DNA of 6,670 bases from Alphaproteobacteria bacterium (lineage in GTDB: Bacteria > Pseudomonadota > Alphaproteobacteria > RF32 > CAG-239), in assembly GCA_017546885.1 (NCBI GenBank), contig JAFYRQ010000037.1:1-6670 (forward strand). The letters are read 5' to 3'. Positions 1-5,645 of the stretch are shown one piece after another. A model generated the notes under the pieces. The model was given only the letters and a program-made list of their open reading frames with translations, was not told the DNA's origin and did not search any database. The translations under genes were made by a program, and so were the position numbers. Each line of letters begins with the position of its first letter. The stretch's first letter is position 1.

Positions 1-103
1 AAACTTCAAAAAAGGTAAACACCACAAAGGTAAAGGTCCTCGTCCATTTGACGGAAAACGCCCTGAAAAACCATTAGGAGAACCGAAACCTGAAGCTAAA
101 TAA
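1..103 (+). CDS. C-terminal end of an unidentified gene (basic tail)
   Basis: The window opens inside a + strand reading frame (codons begin at position 2) that ends at TAA 101-103, leaving 33 residues. The tail is rich in Lys, Gly, Pro and His, with short runs such as KKGKHHKGKG, then a Pro/Glu/Lys end (KPLGEPKPEAK). Such disordered basic tails are common on bacterial RNA-binding proteins, for example DEAD-box helicases and pseudouridine synthases, but nothing here identifies the protein. It converges on adhE across the hairpin at 126-149. That it is coding is inferred from the open frame, the biased composition and the terminator just after the stop. Confidence 0.6.
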   Translation, partial: NFKKGKHHKGKGPRPFDGKRPEKPLGEPKPEAK

Positions 104-125
104 TTTTTAATATTCCCCTCAAAAC

Positions 126-149
126 AAGGGAGGCAAATTCGCCTCCCTT
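126..149. terminator. Bidirectional hairpin terminator between convergent genes
   Basis: A perfect 9-bp stem (AAGGGAGGC at 126-134, GCCTCCCTT at 141-149) has a 6-nt loop. It lies 22 bp after the stop of the left gene and 12 bp beyond the stop of adhE, so it can serve both convergent transcripts. The T-rich tails are modest: TTATACTT on the + strand and TTGTTTTG on the minus strand. Confidence 0.75.
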
Positions 150-161
150 TATACTTATAAA

Positions 162-2807
162 TTATTTATTGTTGCCGGTATAATCGACACCGTTATAAGC
201 ATCAATATAAATTTGACGAATATCTTCCATCAAAGGATATACCGGATTTGCACCAGTACACTGGTCGTCAAATGCTCTCTCAACAATTTCATCAAGCTTA
301 GCATAGAAGTCTTCTTCTTTAACACCCCAATCTTTAATTGAGTGAGGAATTTCAATATCATCTTTAAGCTTGTTGATTGCTTTGAGCAAATTGTCTAACT
401 TCTCGTCATCATTTGCACCTTCTAATTGCAAATTGTTTGCAATTTGTCCGTAACGAAGTTTGGCACTCGGGAACTTATATTGCGGGAAGATTGCTTGTTT
501 ACGAGGACAATCTGTCGCATTATAACGAATTACCTGATTAAACAATAACGCATTTGCAATTCCGTGAGGAATATTGAACGCTCCGCCAAGCTTGTGAGCC
601 ATAGAGTGACACAAGCCCAAGAAAGAGTTTGCAAATGCCATACCTGCAATAGTTGCGGCATGATGAACTTTTTCACGAGCAATCGGATCGTTCGCTCCAT
701 TTTGGTATGAGCGAGGCAAATAGCGGAAAATTTGTTTAATAGCTTCTAATGCCGTAGAGTTTGTGAAGTTAGTTGCCATTGTAGAAACATAAGCTTCAAC
801 TGCATGAACCAAAGCATCAAAACCGGAAGCAGCCGTTAAACCTTTAGGCATACTATCAACAAAGTTAGCATCAATAATTGCCATATTAGGTGTCAAAGCA
901 TAATCGGCAATAGCATATTTTACATGAGTTTTATCATCGGTAATAACTGCAAAAGGAGTAACTTCAGAACCGGTTCCCGATGTTGTAGGAATTGCAACCA
1001 TTTGTGCTTTTTTACCTAATTCCGGAATAGAACAAATACGTTTGCGAATATCCATAAAACGCATAGATATATCTTCAAAATTAACTTCAGGATGTTCATA
1101 CATTAACCAAATAATTTTAGCAGCATCCATCGGAGAACCACCGCCCAATGCAATAATCACATCCGGTTGATACGGGCGAATCATAGCCAAAGCTTCATCA
1201 ATGGTTGACAAAGTCGGATCCGGTTTTACATCAAAAAAGATTTGATAATCAACATCCATTTCTTCTAATACATTGGTGACACTGTTTACCGTACCGGAAT
1301 CAAATAAATATCTGTCAGTTACGATAAAGGCACGTTTTTTTCCTTCCAATTCGCGTAAAGCACAATCAACCGCACCTCTCTTGAAATAGATTTTGGGCGG
1401 AACTCTAAACCACAACATATTTTCTCTCCTTTCGGCAACAGTTTTATAATTCAACAAATGTTTAACTCCAACGTTTTCACTAACGGCATTTCCGCCCCAA
1501 GAACCGCAACCCAATGTCAATGACGGCTCTAATTTGAAGTTAAACAAATCGCCGATACCGCCTTGAGAAGAAGGAGAGTTTATCAGCAAACGACCGGTAG
1601 GAAGTTTTGTTGCAAAATAGTTGATTCTGTCTTGTGAACGATTATCGGTATAAAGAACAGAAGTATGCCCGATACCACCTAAATTTACCAATTCCAAGGC
1701 CATATCTGTTGCTTTATAAAAATCAGAAGCCTTATACAAAGCCAAAATCGGAGACAATTTTTCGTGAGCAAACGGATTTTCACGAGCTGTTGAAGTTTCT
1801 TCACTAACTAAAACTTTGGTATGAGCAGGAACTTCAAATCCGGCCAATTTAGCAATAGTTGCGGCACTTTGTCCTACAATAGCGGCATTTACGGTCATAT
1901 TTTCATTCAAAATAATCTTGCCTAATTGTTCTGACTCTTTTTTGCTCAAAAGATATGCACCACGATATACAAGCTCTTTCTTTACCGCATCATAAACATC
2001 ATCAACAGCGATAATAGATTGTTCGGAAGCACAAATCATACCGTTATCAAAAGTTTTTGACATCAAAATATATGATACGGCCATTTGAATATCAGCAGTT
2101 TCATCAATAACAGCAGGAGTATTACCGGCTCCCACACCTAAAGCAGGTTTTCCGCTTGAATAAGCAGCCTTAACCATACTAGGACCACCTGTTGCCAAAA
2201 TAGTATCAACTTGCGGGTGAGTAATAAGTTGCTGGGTCAAATCAAGACTTGGTTCGTCAATCCAAGCAATAATATTTTTCGGAGCTCCGGCAGCAACGGC
2301 AGCATCTAAAATCAATTTTGCTGCGGCGATTGTAGATTTTTTTGCTCTCGGGTGCGGAGAAAAAATAATCGCATTACGAGTTTTTAACGAAATTAATGAT
2401 TTGAAAATAGCTGTTGAGGTCGGGTTTGTTGTCGGAATAATTCCGGCAATTACACCTAAAGGTTCTGCCACAATTTTGGTACCGTTGGTTTTATCATTTT
2501 TGATAACACCGCAAGTTTTGGCATTTTTATATTTATTATATATATATTCGGAAGCAAAATGGTTCTTGATTATTTTATCTTCCATAACACCCATTCCGGT
2601 ATCTTCAACCGCCATACGAGCCAAAGGGATTCTGGCCTTATCGGCTGCGGCAGCAGCAGCCTTAAAAATAGCATTAACTTGTTCTTGTGAAAAAGTAGCA
2701 TATTCTTTTTGTGCTCTTTTCACTTTCGCAATCAATTCTTCCAAAGCTTCGGCAGAATTTACGATTTCAACTGAAGTTTCTTCTGAATTTTTAATATTTT
2801 TTTCCAT
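162..2807 (-). CDS. adhE: Bifunctional aldehyde-alcohol dehydrogenase AdhE
   Basis: AdhE reduces acetyl-CoA to acetaldehyde and then ethanol, using two NADH, in the cytoplasm; in known relatives it assembles into spirosome filaments. The 881-residue length is close to the 891 of E. coli. Residues 1 to about 440 form the CoA-acylating aldehyde dehydrogenase, with the nucleotide-site region ALGVGAGNTP (223-232) and catalytic Cys259 in DNGMICASEQ. After a linker, residues from about 455 form the iron-dependent alcohol dehydrogenase, with the NAD loop GGGSPMDAAK (555-564) and metal ligands Asp664, His668, His734 and His748 in GFDALVHAVEAY, CHSMAHK and PHGIANAL. The ligand spacing matches E. coli D653/H657/H723/H737. 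All key residues are present, so the enzyme should be active. The start is the ATG at 2807, not the in-frame TTG at 2819, because GGAG (2817-2814) sits 6 nt before that ATG. A terminator separates it from serS, so it is monocistronic. Confidence 0.97.
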   Translation of the reverse strand: MEKNIKNSEETSVEIVNSAEALEELIAKVKRAQKEYATFSQEQVNAIFKAAAAAADKARIPLARMAVEDTGMGVMEDKIIKNHFASEYIYNKYKNAKTCGVIKNDKTNGTKIVAEPLGVIAGIIPTTNPTSTAIFKSLISLKTRNAIIFSPHPRAKKSTIAAAKLILDAAVAAGAPKNIIAWIDEPSLDLTQQLITHPQVDTILATGGPSMVKAAYSSGKPALGVGAGNTPAVIDETADIQMAVSYILMSKTFDNGMICASEQSIIAVDDVYDAVKKELVYRGAYLLSKKESEQLGKIILNENMTVNAAIVGQSAATIAKLAGFEVPAHTKVLVSEETSTARENPFAHEKLSPILALYKASDFYKATDMALELVNLGGIGHTSVLYTDNRSQDRINYFATKLPTGRLLINSPSSQGGIGDLFNFKLEPSLTLGCGSWGGNAVSENVGVKHLLNYKTVAERRENMLWFRVPPKIYFKRGAVDCALRELEGKKRAFIVTDRYLFDSGTVNSVTNVLEEMDVDYQIFFDVKPDPTLSTIDEALAMIRPYQPDVIIALGGGSPMDAAKIIWLMYEHPEVNFEDISMRFMDIRKRICSIPELGKKAQMVAIPTTSGTGSEVTPFAVITDDKTHVKYAIADYALTPNMAIIDANFVDSMPKGLTAASGFDALVHAVEAYVSTMATNFTNSTALEAIKQIFRYLPRSYQNGANDPIAREKVHHAATIAGMAFANSFLGLCHSMAHKLGGAFNIPHGIANALLFNQVIRYNATDCPRKQAIFPQYKFPSAKLRYGQIANNLQLEGANDDEKLDNLLKAINKLKDDIEIPHSIKDWGVKEEDFYAKLDEIVERAFDDQCTGANPVYPLMEDIRQIYIDAYNGVDYTGNNK

Positions 2808-2813
2808 CGCGTA

Positions 2814-2817
2814 CTCC
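2814..2817 (-). promoter_or_regulatory. Shine-Dalgarno that fixes the adhE start
   Basis: On the minus strand the sequence reads TTGGAGTACGCGATG. GGAG lies 6 nt before the ATG at 2807, which is normal spacing. The alternative TTG start at 2819 overlaps this GGAG and has only a poly-T/A run upstream, so it has no ribosome binding site of its own. The four extra residues (MEYA) it would add are therefore probably untranslated. Confidence 0.85.
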
Positions 2818-2842
2818 AAAAAAAATTACATAATTCGCTGTG

Positions 2843-2870
2843 ATAATATTTTTTTTTATTTTTTTTACAA
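2843..2870 (-). promoter_or_regulatory. Candidate sigma-70 type promoter of adhE
   Basis: On the minus strand there is a -35-like TTGTAA (2870-2865), a 16-bp spacer and a -10-like TATTAT (2848-2843). This predicts a start near 2836 and a leader of about 30 nt. The spacer is almost entirely A on this strand, with one T breaking it. The match is 4/6 at -35 and 5/6 at -10. In such A+T-rich DNA chance matches are frequent, so this is the best candidate rather than a certain promoter. Confidence 0.5.
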
Positions 2871-2897
2871 TCATAAAAACAGCTTAAAGCAAAAACC

Positions 2898-2923
2898 TTT
2901 TGTTACTGTTTGTTACAACAAAA
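2898..2923. promoter_or_regulatory. Candidate operator upstream of the adhE promoter
   Basis: TTTGTTAC occurs twice, at 2899-2906 and 2909-2916, exactly 10 bp apart, so both copies face the same side of the helix. The same segment is bounded by a 7-bp inverted repeat, TTTTGTT (2898-2904) and AACAAAA (2917-2923). It lies about 30 bp upstream of the -35 element, where an activator could bind, and overlaps the T-run end of the serS terminator. No specific regulator is recognisable; it does not match the Rex palindrome cleanly. Confidence 0.3.
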
Positions 2924-2945
2924 AATCCCCGATTGCTCGGGGATT
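2920..2945 (-). terminator. Rho-independent terminator of serS
   Basis: On the minus strand a 9-bp stem (arms AATCCCCGA and TCGGGGATT) closed by a GCAA tetraloop, of the stabilising GNRA type, is followed at once by six T (2925-2920 read on +). It begins 6 bp after the serS stop codon. It should separate serS from the downstream adhE. Confidence 0.9.
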
Positions 2946-2951
2946 GAAAAT

Positions 2952-4229
2952 TTATTTTTTGCCGCCAATGAACTTTTTGCCCATCATATACGGTTGCAAT
3001 TTTTCCGGAATACGAACCGAACCGTCGGCTTGTTGGTGATTTTCCAAGAAAGGAACCAAAGCTCTCGGAGTTGCAATACCGGTATTATTCAAGGTATGAA
3101 CAAATCTTACTTTACCTTCGGCATTATCACGATAACGCAAATTGGTGCGACGTGCTTGCCATTCGGTAATATTTGAACAACTGTGAGTTTCTCTGTAACA
3201 ATTTTGGCTCGGAACCCAAGCTTCCAAGTCATATTGACGATATTTTGGAGCTCCCATATCGCCGGTACAAACTTCTAATACCTGATACGGCAATTCTAAA
3301 TCTTGCAAAACTTCTTCTGAAATTTGCAACAATTTTTTATGCCATTTTTCGCTTTCTTCAACATCATTTTTACAAATAACAAATTGTTCTGTTTTCATAA
3401 ATTGGTGAACACGTGTCAAACCGCGAGTATCTTTTCCGGCAGCTCCGGCTTCACGACGAAAACAAGGAGAAAAACCGGCATATAAAATCGGCAACTCGTT
3501 CTCAGTCAAAATTTCATCTGCACGCAAAGAGTTCAAAATCAACTCTGCAGTTCCTGACAAATAAACATCATCTTCCGGCATATAATAAATTTCATCTTTT
3601 GCGAAAGGTAAATACCCTTGTCCGTAAAGAGGTTTTTCTTTTGAAATAGAAGGTACTGTAATTACCTTAAAACCATAACCGGCAAGTTTATCCATAACCA
3701 AGAGGTGAATCGCCAATTCTAAACGAGCCAATTCATCACAAATTGCATAAGTACGAGAACCGCAAACTTTTGCAATACGTTCCAACTCGCCCCAACCGTT
3801 CATATCCATAATTTCAACATGGTCTTTCGGTTCAAAATCAAAACTCGGAATTTCGCCGACTTTGCGACATACCACATTTTGGCTGTCATCAACACCGACC
3901 GGAGTTTCAGGACTTGGCAAGTTCGGAACTCTCCACATAATTTCATCTAATTTAGCCTGTTCTGCAGCCAATTTTTCTTGTTCTACTTTAAATTCCTCTC
4001 CGATAGCCTTACTTTTTGCAATAATGGACGGACGCTCTTCCGATGAAGCAGACTTTATGGAGTTACTCAAACGATTTTTTTCTTCGGCCAAAGCTTGTGA
4101 CGATGTTTTAAGCTTATTAACCTCAAGATAAAGATTGATTAATTCATCTACATTTATAGTGCAGCCCTTTTTGGCAAATCCTTCTTTTACGATTTCAGGA
4201 TTTTCTACAATATATTTAATATCCAACAT
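2952..4229 (-). CDS. serS: Seryl-tRNA synthetase
   Basis: This class II synthetase charges tRNA-Ser (and tRNA-Sec where present) with serine, using ATP, in the cytoplasm. At 425 residues it has the usual length. Residues 1 to about 105 form the N-terminal helical hairpin (coiled-coil arm) that grips the tRNA long variable arm. The catalytic core follows: GTAEL (226-230) of the serine pocket, motif 2 FRREAGAAGKDTRGL (257-271) continuing to RVHQF, and motif 3 around ATPRALVPFLENHQ (386-399). The conserved pocket segment reads ETHSCSN (347-353) where E. coli-type enzymes have EISSCSN, and the usual NGSGLA before motif 3 is NNTGIA, so this is a divergent subtype. The ATG at 4229 is supported by AAGGA (4243-4239) 9 nt upstream. 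It is transcribed divergently from trpS and ends in its own terminator. Confidence 0.97.
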   Translation of the reverse strand: MLDIKYIVENPEIVKEGFAKKGCTINVDELINLYLEVNKLKTSSQALAEEKNRLSNSIKSASSEERPSIIAKSKAIGEEFKVEQEKLAAEQAKLDEIMWRVPNLPSPETPVGVDDSQNVVCRKVGEIPSFDFEPKDHVEIMDMNGWGELERIAKVCGSRTYAICDELARLELAIHLLVMDKLAGYGFKVITVPSISKEKPLYGQGYLPFAKDEIYYMPEDDVYLSGTAELILNSLRADEILTENELPILYAGFSPCFRREAGAAGKDTRGLTRVHQFMKTEQFVICKNDVEESEKWHKKLLQISEEVLQDLELPYQVLEVCTGDMGAPKYRQYDLEAWVPSQNCYRETHSCSNITEWQARRTNLRYRDNAEGKVRFVHTLNNTGIATPRALVPFLENHQQADGSVRIPEKLQPYMMGKKFIGGKK

Positions 4230-4327
4230 TTTTTAGCGTCCTTAATTTTTTTAATTGATTTATAAACTCAGATAGAGTAACAATTTTATAAATAATTACA
4301 ATCAAAAAATGATAAAAAGGCACTAAA
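4230..4327. promoter_or_regulatory. Divergent promoter region of serS and trpS
   Basis: The 98 bp between the two start codons must hold both promoters. ATTTATAAA (4258-4266) and TTTATAAAT (4285-4293) form a perfect 9-bp inverted repeat with an 18-bp spacer. Inside it is a smaller inverted repeat, ACTC-N5-GAGT (4266-4278). Each outer arm contains TATAAA in the orientation of one gene (4287-4292 for trpS, 4264-4259 for serS), so each could be a -10 element, giving leaders of roughly 25-30 nt. The matching -35 boxes would overlap the opposite arm and are weak. Shine-Dalgarno sequences are AAGGA (4243-4239, serS) and AAAAGG (4315-4320, trpS). Confidence 0.45.
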
Positions 4328-5344
4328 ATGTTTGAAAATAAAATTGTTTTGACCGGAGTTAAGCCAACCGGCACTCCGCATATCGGTAATTTTTTGGGTG
4401 CAATTCGCCCTGCTTTACAACTCGGACATCAGGTTTTGGATGCCGGAGGAAAGCATTATATGTTTATTGCCGATTATCACGCAATTAATGCAGAAAAAGA
4501 CCCGCAGGTTCTAAACCAAAAACTCAAAGAAATTGCCTGTGTTTATTTAGCATTCGGATTAGACCCGAACAGAACAATTTTTTATCGTCAATCCGATATT
4601 TATCAAATTCCGGAAATTACGACAATTTTATATGCCTATACTCCGAAAGGTTTTATGAATAAGGCACATGCATATAAAGCATGTTTAGATAAAAATCGTG
4701 AAGCCGGAAAACCCGATGATGATGGTATCAATATGGGGCTTTATACATACCCTACTCTGATGGCTGCAGATATTTTAACTTTTGATACCGATATTGTTCC
4801 GGTTGGAAAAGACCAAGTTCAACACGTTGAAATCGCTCGCGATATTGCCGGCATTATCAATGCTCACTACAATCAAAAGCTTTTACATTTGCCGGAATAT
4901 TATCTCGACCAAAATGTTGCTGTTGTTCCCGGAATCGACGGACGAAAAATGAGTAAAAGCTACGGCAATGTTATTCCTATTTTTGCCGATGACAAAGAGA
5001 TAAAAAAAGCCGTATTCTCCATTAAGACAGACTCTCGCCCGATGGAAGAACCTAAAAATCCTGAAGAAATTTTGGTTTATCAGGTTTATAAATCAGTTGC
5101 TTCCGCAGATAAGGTCGCCGAAATGGCCTATGGTTTAGAAAACGGAAAATTAGGTTATGGACATATCAAAAATATGTTACTTGATGGCATAATTGATTTG
5201 GTAAAAGAGTCTAGAGAAAAGTATCAATATTATATGGAACATTTTGAAGAAGTTGAAGCAATGTTAGAAGAAGGTGCTGCAAAAGCCCGTCCGCATGCTG
5301 CAAAAACTTTGGAACGTTTGCGAAACGCCGTATTCGGAAGATAA
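4328..5344 (+). CDS. trpS: Tryptophanyl-tRNA synthetase
   Basis: This class I synthetase charges tRNA-Trp with tryptophan in the cytoplasm. At 338 residues it has the normal bacterial length. The Rossmann-fold signatures are present: the HIGH-type motif TPHIGNFLGA (16-25) after VKPTG, the MAADIL segment (145-150), VGKDQVQHVEIARDIA (159-174) lining the tryptophan/ATP site, and the KMSKS loop GRKMSKSYGN (205-214). A helical C-terminal part (about 240-338) carries the tRNA anticodon contacts in this family. The ATG at 4328 follows AAAAGG by 7 nt. The gene is divergent from serS and ends 2 bp before a strong terminator, so it appears to be a single-gene transcript. Nothing suggests a defect. Confidence 0.97.
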   Translation: MFENKIVLTGVKPTGTPHIGNFLGAIRPALQLGHQVLDAGGKHYMFIADYHAINAEKDPQVLNQKLKEIACVYLAFGLDPNRTIFYRQSDIYQIPEITTILYAYTPKGFMNKAHAYKACLDKNREAGKPDDDGINMGLYTYPTLMAADILTFDTDIVPVGKDQVQHVEIARDIAGIINAHYNQKLLHLPEYYLDQNVAVVPGIDGRKMSKSYGNVIPIFADDKEIKKAVFSIKTDSRPMEEPKNPEEILVYQVYKSVASADKVAEMAYGLENGKLGYGHIKNMLLDGIIDLVKESREKYQYYMEHFEEVEAMLEEGAAKARPHAAKTLERLRNAVFGR

Positions 5345-5346
5345 TC

Positions 5347-5381
5347 AAAAAACTCGGGAGTTTTTCGCTCCCGAGTTTTTT
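5347..5381. terminator. Strong bidirectional terminator after trpS (copy 1 of a 35-nt repeat)
   Basis: The G+C-rich core arms CTCGGGAG (5353-5360) and CTCCCGAG (5368-5375) are flanked by six A and six T, giving a 14-bp stem with a 7-nt loop TTTTTCG. A T run follows on either strand. It starts 2 bp after the trpS stop. The 35 nt at 5346-5380 recur exactly at 6323-6357. Confidence 0.95.
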
Positions 5382-5385
5382 ATAT

Positions 5386-5414
5386 TTGACTTTATTTTAT
5401 TTTTAGCATACCCT
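5386..5414 (+). promoter_or_regulatory. Candidate promoter of the structured RNA / barrel-gene leader
   Basis: TTGACT (5386-5391) is a 5/6 match to the -35 consensus. At 17-bp spacing lies TACCCT (5409-5414), a poor (3/6) -10 match. The spacer is almost all A/T. A start near 5421 would coincide with the beginning of the first hairpin at 5422. No better promoter is visible between here and the barrel gene. The weak -10 keeps confidence low. Confidence 0.4.
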
Positions 5415-5420
5415 AAATGT

Positions 5421-5618
5421 GCATTGGCTGATTACCGATGTGAGGTTTAGAACCCTCCTGAACACGTCTTTAGTGTATATGACGTTAAATTTTACACGCC
5501 TACTGGTTATTTTAAATATGACTGGAAGGCGGTAAAATAAGCCTTGCGGTCAATATACCGCACTATTTGTTCAATAGGTTCTAACTTCCAGTCGCCTCTA
5601 ATCAAGGCGATTTAATTT
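5421..5618 (+). ncRNA. Putative structured RNA, about 200 nt, no family recognised
   Basis: No protein gene fits this interval, but complementary segments are unusually dense. A 5' hairpin CATTGG/CCGATG (5422-5427/5435-5440, one G-U) has the 7-nt loop CTGATTA. A long rod follows: TTAGAACC/GGTTCTAA (5447-5454/5577-5584), GAACA/TGTTC (5460-5464/5568-5572), TAGTG/CACTA (5471-5475/5561-5565), TATAT/ATATA (5476-5480/5553-5557), ATTTTAC/GTAAAAT (5489-5495/5532-5538) and CGCC/GGCG (5497-5500/5528-5531). A 3' hairpin (5592-5610) has the loop CTAATCA, whose TAATCA is complementary to TGATTA of the first loop. GACTGGAAG (5520-5528) is also perfectly complementary to CTTCCAGTC (5585-5593). The + strand is preferred because TTGACT lies upstream and the last hairpin has a T-rich tail. 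It may be an independent small RNA or the leader of the barrel gene; size and rod shape recall 6S RNA, but without a clear large central bubble. A palindromic DNA element is the main alternative. Confidence 0.5.
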
Positions 5619-5619
5619 T
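5592..5619 (+). terminator. Terminator-like 3' hairpin of the structured RNA
   Basis: TCGCCT (5592-5597) and AGGCGA (5605-5610) form a 6-bp stem with a 7-nt loop CTAATCA, followed by TTTAATTTT (5611-5619). The T tract is broken by two A, so termination may be partial, letting some transcription continue into the barrel gene 26 bp further on. The hairpin competes with the pairing CCTC (5595-5598) to GAGG (5442-5445), which would close the RNA instead. Confidence 0.45.
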
Positions 5620-5645
5620 ATGTAATAAAAGAAGGAAGTTAACAA

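Noticed and set aside
2635..2665. Trinucleotide (alanine-codon) repeat in adhE
   Set aside because: The KAAAAAADKARIPLA segment corresponds to an alanine-rich helix also present in E. coli AdhE, and the codons are mixed (GCT, GCC, GCG), so it is not a meaningful microsatellite.
2401..3039. 212-codon open frame on the + strand, antisense to the adhE 5' part
   Set aside because: It lies across adhE codons, its promoter and the end of serS, has no Shine-Dalgarno or recognisable domain, and reads as the complement of the AdhE frame.
5447..5584. Integron attC-like recombination site
   Set aside because: Paired arms with AAC/GTT cores and a 138-nt span resemble a long attC, but the arms TTAGAAC and GTTCTAA do not fit the RYYYAAC/GTTRRRY boxes, and no integrase or cassette array is present.
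5520..5593. tRNA or tRNA-like gene
   Set aside because: The span is 74 nt, with a 7-bp end stem (GACTGGA/TCCAGTC) followed by GCC, and two internal hairpins imitate D and anticodon arms. However, no T stem forms around TTCTAAC, the anticodon loop would be 6 or 8 nt, and U8 is missing.
5425..5604. The structured RNA encoded on the minus strand instead
   Set aside because: The arms are equally complementary on that strand and it would end near GCCA, but I find no good minus-strand promoter above 5610 and no terminator below 5425, while the + strand has TTGACT and a T-rich tail.
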